Source: Elusimicrobiota bacterium (GTDB lineage Bacteria > Elusimicrobiota > Elusimicrobia > UBA1565 > JACRDR01). From it: a DNA stretch of 58,937 nt. How positions within the stretch are numbered: position 1 is the first letter of the stretch; each line of letters opens with the position of its first letter. Under the pieces are notes generated by a model. It saw only the letters and a program-made list of their open reading frames with translations, was not told the origin of the DNA and ran no database searches. Below are positions 24,632-32,742 of the stretch, one piece after another. The DNA is taken from NCBI GenBank assembly GCA_026388115.1, contig JAPLKK010000033.1, positions 66,589 to 125,525 on the forward strand, given 5' to 3'. Both the position numbers and the translations under genes were made by a program.

Positions 24632-25878
24632 CCCTTCCGGGCGGACCAGGAGGCCAGCAGCTGTTCCAGCGCCTTGGTCTCATCCGGAAGCGAGGCGCGG
24701 TAGGCTTTGATCTCGCGGCGCACCAGGGCCGCGGCCTCGGGCCTGCGGCCCAAGGCGTCGAGCACCTCGGCGCGCACCTTGGTGACCGAGAGGCGGTTGG
24801 CGCCGTAGCAGAGCGCGTCCGCCTTCTCGATCCAGGGCAAGGCGTCGGCCGGCCGGCCTCTTCCCGCCAGCCATTTCGCGAAGCGGTAGGCGTAGACATA
24901 GTCGGCGGGGTACGCCGCGACGAGGCGCGGGTACAAGGCCTCCACCTCCTTGTCCTTGCCGGCGGCCTCGAGGAAGAACCTGCGGTTGTCGTCGAGGTTG
25001 CGGTTCTGGCCGAGCCCGGCGCGGTCCGATTCCGAGGCCGTCAGCAGGGCCGCCCGATCCAACAGCGCGGCCTTCGCCGCAGGGTCGCCCAGCCCCTCGT
25101 AGTAGCCGGCCATGGCTTCGACGCCGCCGCGGAAATCGGCGCAGCGTTCGCCCGGCGCGGCCCAGGTGCGCCGCCCGGCCCACGCCTCGAGCTTGGGCCT
25201 GAGCTCCGCCAGCGGAGCCTGCGGCAGCTTCTCGCGAAGCGCGGCCTCGAGGTCATAGGCGAGGTCGCAACCGTCGTTGAGCTCGACCATGGCGGCGAGG
25301 TCCTTCGCGGTCGGCCGGCGCTTGAGCGCGAGCCGCAGCTCCAGCTTCCTCCAGTCGGCCCGCGCGCGCAGGGCCTCCGGGCGCGCCGGCCCGGGCTTGG
25401 CCGCGAAAGCGGCGGCCGCGGCGAGATCATCGCCGTTGACGAGGGACTCGAGCTTGGCCACGGCCTTGTCCTCCGCCGACGCGGCGGCGGCCAGCGCGCC
25501 GAGCCGGGCGATGAAATCGGCTTCCCGCTGCTCGCCCAGGATGCGGTCGGTCTCCTTTCCCGCGGCGTCCAGAACGAGGAACGTCGGCAGGAAACGCACC
25601 CGGTACTTCTCCTTCAACGCCCGCCCCTCGGGCTTGTCCACGTCGATGCGCGCCAGCACCAGGCCGCGCGCGGCGGCGGCGAAGGCCGGCCCGCCGAGGA
25701 CGTTCTTCTCCATGTAATAGCAGGAGTAACACCAAGGCGCGGTGAAGGCGGCGAGCACGCGCTGGCGCGACGCCCGGGCCTGGGAGAGCGCCTTCGCCAA
25801 CGACGGCTCCCAGGTGCCCTCCGCTCTCAGGGGCGCGGCCAGGACGGACATCAGCAAAGCCAACGCGATTCTATGCAT
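24628..25878 (-). CDS. Exported thioredoxin-fold protein with helical repeat region
   Basis: The 416-residue protein has a signal peptide (MHRIALALLMSVLAAPLRA) and a thioredoxin-like domain (about 25-140) with the active motif WCYSC (Cys50, Cys53), FLPTFLVLDAAG carrying the cis-Pro, and DVDKPEG. The rest is helical with tetratricopeptide-like character (about 320-410). It is expected to be periplasmic and to take part in thiol chemistry, as a reductase or a cytochrome/disulfide helper. The ATG at 25878 has GGAGGAAGG directly upstream, which rejects the TTG at 25890. It heads the leftward run thioredoxin, small membrane protein, J-domain protein, Memo-AMMECR1. Confidence 0.85.
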   Translation of the reverse strand: MHRIALALLMSVLAAPLRAEGTWEPSLAKALSQARASRQRVLAAFTAPWCYSCYYMEKNVLGGPAFAAAARGLVLARIDVDKPEGRALKEKYRVRFLPTFLVLDAAGKETDRILGEQREADFIARLGALAAAASAEDKAVAKLESLVNGDDLAAAAAFAAKPGPARPEALRARADWRKLELRLALKRRPTAKDLAAMVELNDGCDLAYDLEAALREKLPQAPLAELRPKLEAWAGRRTWAAPGERCADFRGGVEAMAGYYEGLGDPAAKAALLDRAALLTASESDRAGLGQNRNLDDNRRFFLEAAGKDKEVEALYPRLVAAYPADYVYAYRFAKWLAGRGRPADALPWIEKADALCYGANRLSVTKVRAEVLDALGRRPEAAALVRREIKAYRASLPDETKALEQLLASWSARKG

Positions 25879-25911
25879 CCCTTCCTCCAAAACGACAAGT
25901 CCCGAGCCGGC

Positions 25912-27155
25912 TCAGGCTTGGGCGGTTTCCCGGCCGACGAGCGCGTCGAGCTCGTCGGGGCCGACACCCAGGGCCTCGGCGGCCTTGGCCCGGTCGCCCT
26001 TGAAATGATCGAGCGTCAGGCACGCATGACAGCGCTTGACCTCGTCAAGCCGGCGGGGATGGAACCCCGGCGCGCGCTCGCCGCGCGGGCGGCTGAGCAT
26101 GTCGCGCGTATGCGGCGCGATCGCGTCGAGGGTCAGCACCGGGCCGGTCTCGTCGGCGACCGCCTGCGCGATGATGTTCCGGAGCTCCCGCACGTTGTCG
26201 GGGTAGTCGTAGCGCCGCAGCAGCTCGAGGACCTCCTGCGCGACGGCGGCGATCTTCTTCCCCGCGGCGGCGGCTTCGCGCGCGAGAAAGTGATCGAGGC
26301 GGCGATGACGCGGACGTCCGCCTTCAGGACCGTCGTCGAGCTCTCGCGGTAGAACTCCCCCGCCTGGATGAGCCTGCGCAGGCGCACCTGCACCGGGATG
26401 GAGAGCAGGTCCACCTCGTCGATGAAGAGCGTGCCTCCCGCGGCCTGCTCCACCAGGCCCGGCGCCTCGCCGCGCGCGCCGCTCCACTCCTTCGCCTGGC
26501 CGAACAGCTCCGCGGCGAACTTGTCCGGCTCGCGCGCCGCCGCGTCCACGGACACGAAGGGGCCGGCCTTGCGCGGGCTCGCGTGATGGATGGCCCGCGC
26601 CAGCATCTCCTTGTAGGTGCCGCGCTCGCCCCAGACGAAGACGCAGGAGTCGCCGTCGGCGATCTGCTCCGCCTCGTGGAAGACGCGGATGAGCCCCGTG
26701 TCCTGGGTCGGAAACGGCTCGAAGGCCTCGCCGTGGGCCAGGCCCTCCTTGCTGAGAGTCGCCGGCAAGCGGAGGATCGACTGCTTGATCGCCGTGTGCT
26801 TGATGGCGTCGTCGAGCACCTTGAGGAGCGTGTCCTCGTCGACGGGCTTGGTGAGGTAGTCGAAGGCCCCGAGCTTCATCGCCCGCACGGCCATCTCGAC
26901 GTCGGCGACGCCGGTCAGGATGATGACCGCGACCCCGAGCCCCCGGTCGTGCACGGCCTGGAGGATGTCCAGGCCGCTGACGTTCGGCATGTCCATGTCG
27001 AGCAGCAGGGCGTCGAAGCCCCCCGCGGCGAGCGTCTCGAGAGCCTTGCGCGAGTCGTTGACGACCGCGCTGTCGAAGCGCTCGGTCTGCATGAGGAAGA
27101 CCCTCAGGTGGTTGGTGACCGCCACGTCGTCGTCGACGATGAGGATGTTGCTCAT
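25912..27155 (-). pseudogene. NtrC-type response regulator, frameshifted and internally deleted
   Basis: The N-terminal receiver domain is intact (ILIVDDDVAVTN, phosphoacceptor in LLLDMDMPNVSG, LTKPVDED). The AAA+ domain follows, but Walker A is altered (GERGTYKE) and the GAFTGA loop that contacts sigma-54 is replaced by EWSGA. At about 26300 the frame jumps: after VRVIAAS the canonical ~40 residues with the arginine-finger segment are missing, and the homology resumes in another frame at LDHFLAREAAAAGKKI, then YDYPDNVRELRNII. It ends in a Fis-like helix-turn-helix (RAKAAEALGVGPDELDALVG) at 25912. The ATG at 27155 overlaps the kinase stop, so it was the partner of that kinase. It cannot work as a normal sigma-54 activator. 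An assembly error is possible for the frame jump, but not for the missing GAFTGA. Confidence 0.75.
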
Positions 27156-29053
27156 GGCAGGGCCTCGCCGGGAGTCTTCGGGGGCGGCGGTCCCTTCAAG
27201 GGAAGCGAGACCTTGAAGGTCGTGCCTACGTCGAGCTTGCTGGCGACCGTGATGGTCCCGCCGTGCTCCTCGATGATCCGGTAGGCGATGGCGAGCCCGA
27301 GGCCCGTGCCGCCGGTCGCGCGGCGGGTGGTGAAGAAGGGCTCGAAGATGCGATTGACCGTCCGCTCGGGCATCCCCTTGCCGTTGTCCTGCACCTCGAT
27401 GACGACGCTGCCGTCCTCGAGGCGGGTCGCGACCCGGATGCGGCCCCGCCGGTCGTCCGGCATCGCCTGCCCGGCGTTGATGAGGAGGTTGACCAGGATC
27501 TGCTCGATCTTCTGCGCGTTGCCGGTGAGGGCGGGGATGCCCGGGGCCAGCTCCAGCTCGATGTCGGCGTGCTTGTGGACCTCGTTGTGGACCAGCCGCC
27601 GCGCCGCGTCCACGATCGTGTTCACCTCGACCGAGTCGATGAGCAGGCCCTCGTCGCGCCGGGCGAAGCGCTTGAGGCCCTCGACGATCTCTTTGATGCG
27701 CTCGGACCCGTGCGCCATGTCGTTGACGAGCACCATGATGTGCTCGCGGAAGAAGTCGTATTTGAGGCGCGCGATCCTGAGGTCCGGGTGCTTGGCGTAA
27801 TGCTCGTCGAGGATCGGCAGGATATCGGTCAGCGCCTGCTGGATGATCTTGACGTTGCCGCGGATGAACTGGTTCGGGTTGTTGATCTCATGGCCGATGC
27901 CGCTGACGAGCTGGCCGAGCGAGGCCAGCTTGTCGGCCTGCTGGAGCTGCTGCTCGTAGGTCTTCTCGACGGTGACGTCCCGGTAGAACTCGATGATGCC
28001 CTCGACCTCGTGCTCGGGGCTGAAGATGGGCAGGGCGTTCACCTCATAGAAGGTGTCCTCGTGCTTGACCTCCAGCGTGACCGGCGTCTTCACCTTCATG
28101 ACCTTGGAGAGACGGCAGTCCTTGCAGGGAACGTCGATGTTGAAGAAGGTGTGGTAGCACTTGTCGCCGGCGGCGACGTTCTTGCGGTTGGTCATCACGA
28201 CGTTGCGCTGCCGGTCGATGAGCGCGACGTTGTCCGGGATCGCCTCGAAGATGGTCTCCAGGCGCGTCTTCGACGCCTCCCAGTCGCGGTTGGTGCGGTC
28301 CAGGTAGGTGTTGACCAGCGCGAGCTTTTCCCGCAGGCTCTTGCGCTCCAGCGCCAGGCTCAGCACGCGGGCGATCTCGTCGAGCATCCTCTGCTCTTCG
28401 GGAAGGAGGTCGAGCCCCCCATCGGAGTAGCCCACGCGGATCTCGCCCACCGCCGACTGGGCGACCTTGAGCTCGGTGCGGATATACTTGAGCAGCCGAC
28501 CCTTGTCCCCGTACTCCTGCCCCTGATAGGCCGCGTACGTCAGCGCGCGGTCGGGATAGCGCATCCCGGGGCAGAGGTGCTTCGGCAGCTCCTCGAAGAA
28601 CTCGCGCACCGAGGCGGACCGCTCGATCCACTCGGCCACCGCGTAGACCGTGTACAGCTCCTTGATGCGCTCGTCCTTCTCCCATTCCTCCGCCGCGGCC
28701 GGCCCGTTGCCGGGCGAGCCGACGAGCAGGTAGAAGCCGCCGCCGGGCCCCGCGGAGTAGGTCACGGTCAGGTCCAAGGCCCCGCCGGCCTCGCCGACGA
28801 ACGACAGCTTGGCCCTCTCCGCCGCGCCGCTCTTGACGTCGCGCAAGGCCCCGGCCAGCAGGGGCGCGCAGGCGCCGACGACGAGGTCGGAGAGGTCGCG
28901 CCCGACGACGCCGGAGGCGTCGGCGCCGCATTCGCGCAGGAAACCCGTGCTCGCGTGGCAGACGCGACCCTCTTCGTCGGCCGTCAGCACGCACGGGAAC
29001 GCCTTTTCGATGAGGCCCAGCAGCTCGTCGGAGCCCGGCTTCACGACGTCCAT
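27152..29053 (-). CDS. Sensor histidine kinase with Cys-containing PAS domain
   Basis: The 633-residue protein has a PAS-like N-terminus (about 15-115), a GAF-like middle part, a coiled-coil stretch, and a second PAS domain (about 305-410) with KCYHTFFNIDVPCKDCRLSKV, whose Cys pairs are typical of redox or cofactor-sensing PAS domains. The dimerisation box is LGQLVSGIGHEINNPNQFI with the phosphorylated His, and the ATPase domain has LVNLLINAGQAMP, VQDNGKGMP and GGTGLGLAIAY. No transmembrane helix is seen, so it is cytoplasmic. The ATG at 29053 overlaps the stop of the NuoG-like gene, and its stop overlaps the regulator start. It likely senses the redox state linked to the upstream oxidoreductase; the signal is inferred. 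Confidence 0.92.
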   Translation of the reverse strand: MDVVKPGSDELLGLIEKAFPCVLTADEEGRVCHASTGFLRECGADASGVVGRDLSDLVVGACAPLLAGALRDVKSGAAERAKLSFVGEAGGALDLTVTYSAGPGGGFYLLVGSPGNGPAAAEEWEKDERIKELYTVYAVAEWIERSASVREFFEELPKHLCPGMRYPDRALTYAAYQGQEYGDKGRLLKYIRTELKVAQSAVGEIRVGYSDGGLDLLPEEQRMLDEIARVLSLALERKSLREKLALVNTYLDRTNRDWEASKTRLETIFEAIPDNVALIDRQRNVVMTNRKNVAAGDKCYHTFFNIDVPCKDCRLSKVMKVKTPVTLEVKHEDTFYEVNALPIFSPEHEVEGIIEFYRDVTVEKTYEQQLQQADKLASLGQLVSGIGHEINNPNQFIRGNVKIIQQALTDILPILDEHYAKHPDLRIARLKYDFFREHIMVLVNDMAHGSERIKEIVEGLKRFARRDEGLLIDSVEVNTIVDAARRLVHNEVHKHADIELELAPGIPALTGNAQKIEQILVNLLINAGQAMPDDRRGRIRVATRLEDGSVVIEVQDNGKGMPERTVNRIFEPFFTTRRATGGTGLGLAIAYRIIEEHGGTITVASKLDVGTTFKVSLPLKGPPPPKTPGEALP

Positions 29054-32000
29054 CAGGCGCGCGAGGCCTGCACGCGGAAGTGCTCGAGCCCCACCTCGCG
29101 GCTCTGCCGCTTGTACTGCTCGCTCACCGTCAAGGGCGGCGAGAGCGGGCTGGGCTTGGTGCGCACGTCGGCGACGATCAGCCGGCCCTTGCCGTCCCAA
29201 TCGCGCGCCTCGCCGGCGTTCCAGCAGAACTTCGCCTTCGCCCCGAGGGCGGCGCGCGCCGCGCGGTCGACGGCGGCGGAGAGGGCGGTGAAGCCGGTCT
29301 CGACGCCCCCGACCCCGAAGGCCTTGGCCATCTGCGCCAACAGCTCCCAGCCGGCCACCCCGCCCGCGGGCGGGACGGCCTGGACGAAGCGGATGAGCCG
29401 GCCCTCGAAATTGATCCGAGTGCCCTCGCTTTCGAGGAACGTCGAGGCCGGCAAGACGATGTCCGCGAAGCGCGTGGTCTCCGTCTGGCACCAATCCGCC
29501 GCGGCCAGGAACTCCACGTCGGCGAAATACGAGGCGGCCTTGTCGTCGTGCATGGGGTCTTCGCCGATGATGAGCGCCGCCTTGAGGCTCCCGTCCTGGA
29601 GGAGCTTGAGGAGCTCCCGGCGGTCCTTCGCGCCGGGCAATCCGTCCGCGGCGAAGCCGGGATCCGCCCCGACGGTCTCCACCGCGGCGCCGTTGGCGGC
29701 GAGGTGCGGCAGCAGGATGTCCGCCCGCGCGCCGTTGGACCGCAGCAGGAGCGCGAGGTTCGCGAGCACGACCGCGTCCCCGGCCGAGCGGTCTTGCGGC
29801 CGGTCGGGGCTGTGGATGATCGCGACCTTCTTCGCCGCCGCCAACAGCTCCGCGACCGCGCCGATCTTGTTCTCCTCGACTCCGGTAAGATCGGCGATCG
29901 TCTTGGCGCCGTAGTCGCGCATGTCGCCGAGGAACTCCTCCCCTCCCGGGAGCTTGCGGACGGCGTCGCGGTTGAGGACGCCGCGGTCGAGGAGCAGCTG
30001 CATCACGCCGTTCCAAAGCATCGCCGCCCGGCCGCGCATCGGGTCGAGCGTGAGCGTCGCCACGGCCGCCAGCGGGTCCACGCCCGAGCCGGCGAGGATG
30101 AGCTTGGCGCCGGCCCGCACCGCCTCCAGGATCTCGACGCTCAGGACCATATGGTCGTTGAGCGCGTCCGCGTTGTTGCAGACGATGAGGTCCGCCGAGC
30201 GCACGGCGGAACGGTCCGCGGTGGACCCGGTAAAGCCGAGCGAGGCGTCCAGCGCTCCGGCTTCGGCGCCGGCGCACACGAGCGACAGCGAGCCGATGTT
30301 GTTGGTCCCGAGGCCCTCGCGGGAGATCCGGGCGGCGAGGTGCATCTCCTCGCTGGACAGCTCGGGCGAGACGAACACGCCGACCGCCCCGGGGCCGTGC
30401 TTCGCGGCGGCGGCCTTCAACGCGGCGACGGTCTTCTCCAGGGCCTGCGCGAGCGGGATGGGCTTGTGCTTGGCGCCCTCGCGCGCCAGGGGCTCGACGA
30501 CGCGCCGCTGGGCCAGGAACAGCTCGGCGCCGAAGCGGCCGTAGCGGCACAGGTACTCCCCGGCCGCGCCGCGAGGCGAGGTGTAATAGCGGTCGTCCGA
30601 GATGCGGCTGACCGTGAGCGGGCAGGCGATGGAGCAGAAGGCGCAGTGCGTCGCCGCGTCCTGGGTCGGCAGGCAGGCGCGGCCCGGGAACGGGAACTTC
30701 ACGGTGAGCGCCCCCGTGGGGCAGGCGTCGATGCAGTTGCCGCAGCTCACGCAGTTCGTCTCCACCAGCGGGTCGTTCATCGCCGGCCGCATCTCGGTCT
30801 TGAACCCGCGGCCGACCAATCCCAGCGCGGCGGTCGGCAGCACCCGCGCGCAGGTGCGGATGCACCGGGCGCACAGGATGCATTTGTTCGGGTCGTAGAC
30901 GATGTGCGGGTGGCGCTCGTCCACCTTGTGCTTGCGGATGTGGCCGACCCACTTCTTCATGTCCACGTTATACTCGTCGGCGAACAGGCGCAGATCGCAG
31001 CGGTCGTAGACGACGCAGCCGCAGGCCAGGCAGCGGCCGGACTCGGCGCACACGTCCTCGAACTCATAGCCGTCCGAGACCTCCGCAAAGCTGCCGGCGC
31101 GATCCGTCACCTCGATCTCGTGCGAGTGGCGCCGGGGGCTCTTGCGGATCTCGCCCAGCTCGACGGCCGAGGGCTTCGCCCAGAAGCTCTTGCGGACGAC
31201 GAAGGGCTCGTGACGCAGGATCTCCCCGCTCAGCTCCTCGTGGATCGAGAGCGCGGCGCGCCGTCCGTCGCGGATCGCGTCCACGACGACCGTCGGGCCG
31301 TCGTCGGCCACGTCGCCGCCGGCGAACAGGCCGGGGACGCTGGTCTTCATCGTGACCGGGTCGCTCGCGATGGTGTTCCACTTGGTCAGCTTCAGCTCAC
31401 CGCCCGCCAGCCCGGCGAGGACCGGGTCCTGTCCGATCGCCGGGACCGCGAGGTCGCAGGGCAGGACGAACTCGGAGCCCTCCTGCGGCACCGGCCGGCG
31501 CCGGCCGGATTTATCGGGCTCGCCGAGCTTCATCCGGATGCACTTGAGGCCCTTGAGCCTCCCGCTCTCGGCGACGATGCCCACCGGCGCCGCCAGCTCC
31601 ATGATCTCGATGCCTTCCTTCAGGCAGTCCTCGATCTCCAGCTTGTCGGCCGGCATCTCGGCCTTCGTGCGGCGGTAAAGGATGATGACGCGGTCGGCGC
31701 CGAGGCGCCAGGAGCTGCGCGCCACGTCCATCGCGGTGTTGCCGCCGCCGACGACGACGACGATGCCCTTCACCGGGGTGCGCTCCTCGACCTTCGCTTT
31801 GAGGAAATCGACGCCTCGTACGACGCCTTGCGTCGTGTCCTCGCCCTCGACGCCCATCCCCTTGGAGCCCATGGCGCCCGCCGCGACGAACACGGCGGCG
31901 TGCTTCTTCATGAGCTCGGCCAGGGCGACGTCCTTGCCCACGCGCACGTTCGTCTTGAGCGTGCCGCCGGCGCGCAGGACGTACTCCACCTCCCGGTCGA

Positions 32001-32733
32001 TGACGTCCCAGGGCAGGCGGTACTCCGGGATGCCGTAGCGCAGCATGCCTCCCGGTTTCGGCAGGGCCTCGTAGATCACCGGGTCGTAGCCGTAGAGCCC
32101 GAGGTACCACGCGGCGGTCAGGCCCGCGGGGCCGGAGCCGATGATGCCGACGCTCTTGCCGCGCGACGGCATCCGCTTCGGCGCGCCCTCGTAGGCGCCG
32201 GGGCTGTCGGCCACGAACCGCTTGATGTGGTTGATGCCCACCGGCTCGTCCACGTCGGCGCGGCGGCACTCGATCTCGCACTTGCGCACGCACACGCGCC
32301 CGCAGATCGACGGCAGGGGGTTCGTCTCGCGGATAAGGTCCACCGCCTCCTTGTAGCGGCCCATCGCGGCGAGAGCGACGTAGCCCTGGCAGTCCACGCT
32401 CGCGGGGCAGGCGAGGGCGCAGGGGGAGACGCAGTCCGCGTAGTGGTTCGACAGCAGAAGCTCGAGCGCCGTCTTGCGCGAGGCGAGGATGCGCTCGTTG
32501 CGCGTCGCCACCTTCATCCCCTCGGCCACGCGGGTCGCGCAGGCCGGCACGAGGTTCGGGCGGCCCGCCACCTCGACCACGCACAGGAAGCACGAGCCGT
32601 AAGGCCTGAGCTCCGGCGAGTGGCAGAGCGTCGGGATCTTGTCGAGCTTCTGCTCGGTGACGACCTCCAGGATCGTCTTCTCCGGGCTCGCCGCGACCTT
32701 CCGGCCGTTGATCTCTACGTTAACCGTTGCCAT
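29053..32733 (-). CDS. Giant fusion: NuoG-like Fe-S subunit + GltD-like flavoprotein + molybdopterin-type domain
   Basis: The 1226-residue protein contains, in order: a 2Fe-2S ferredoxin domain (TLCHSPELRPYGSCFLC, about 35-70); a Cys-rich Fe-S region (CVSPCALACPASVDC, CGRVCVRKCEIEC); a GltD-type FAD/NAD(P) module with GIIGSGPAGLTAAWYLG near 200 and VVVVGGGNTAMDVARSS near 330; two 4Fe-4S sites (CILCARCIRTC, CVSCGNCIDAC, 618-672); and a NuoG/formate-dehydrogenase-like domain from about 695 (CAFCSIAC). At the usual Cys/Sec-His ligand site it reads LVCAGAE, so the His is absent and formate dehydrogenase activity is doubtful. The ATG at 32733 is chosen; a GTG at 32742 abuts the nuoF-like stop behind AAGGAG and is the alternative. 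It probably links NAD(P)H to an unknown partner. Confidence 0.88.
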   Translation of the reverse strand: MATVNVEINGRKVAASPEKTILEVVTEQKLDKIPTLCHSPELRPYGSCFLCVVEVAGRPNLVPACATRVAEGMKVATRNERILASRKTALELLLSNHYADCVSPCALACPASVDCQGYVALAAMGRYKEAVDLIRETNPLPSICGRVCVRKCEIECRRADVDEPVGINHIKRFVADSPGAYEGAPKRMPSRGKSVGIIGSGPAGLTAAWYLGLYGYDPVIYEALPKPGGMLRYGIPEYRLPWDVIDREVEYVLRAGGTLKTNVRVGKDVALAELMKKHAAVFVAAGAMGSKGMGVEGEDTTQGVVRGVDFLKAKVEERTPVKGIVVVVGGGNTAMDVARSSWRLGADRVIILYRRTKAEMPADKLEIEDCLKEGIEIMELAAPVGIVAESGRLKGLKCIRMKLGEPDKSGRRRPVPQEGSEFVLPCDLAVPAIGQDPVLAGLAGGELKLTKWNTIASDPVTMKTSVPGLFAGGDVADDGPTVVVDAIRDGRRAALSIHEELSGEILRHEPFVVRKSFWAKPSAVELGEIRKSPRRHSHEIEVTDRAGSFAEVSDGYEFEDVCAESGRCLACGCVVYDRCDLRLFADEYNVDMKKWVGHIRKHKVDERHPHIVYDPNKCILCARCIRTCARVLPTAALGLVGRGFKTEMRPAMNDPLVETNCVSCGNCIDACPTGALTVKFPFPGRACLPTQDAATHCAFCSIACPLTVSRISDDRYYTSPRGAAGEYLCRYGRFGAELFLAQRRVVEPLAREGAKHKPIPLAQALEKTVAALKAAAAKHGPGAVGVFVSPELSSEEMHLAARISREGLGTNNIGSLSLVCAGAEAGALDASLGFTGSTADRSAVRSADLIVCNNADALNDHMVLSVEILEAVRAGAKLILAGSGVDPLAAVATLTLDPMRGRAAMLWNGVMQLLLDRGVLNRDAVRKLPGGEEFLGDMRDYGAKTIADLTGVEENKIGAVAELLAAAKKVAIIHSPDRPQDRSAGDAVVLANLALLLRSNGARADILLPHLAANGAAVETVGADPGFAADGLPGAKDRRELLKLLQDGSLKAALIIGEDPMHDDKAASYFADVEFLAAADWCQTETTRFADIVLPASTFLESEGTRINFEGRLIRFVQAVPPAGGVAGWELLAQMAKAFGVGGVETGFTALSAAVDRAARAALGAKAKFCWNAGEARDWDGKGRLIVADVRTKPSPLSPPLTVSEQYKRQSREVGLEHFRVQASRA

Positions 32734-32742
32734 GGGACTCAC

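Noticed and set aside
27263-29914. An 883-codon plus-strand frame over the histidine kinase
   Set aside because: Shadow of the kinase gene; no motif, and composition follows the antisense codon pattern.
29054-30952. Continuous frame that would extend the histidine kinase upstream to 1266 residues
   Set aside because: The extra part is an out-of-frame shadow of the NuoG-like gene; the ATG at 29053 overlaps that gene's stop in the usual operon manner.
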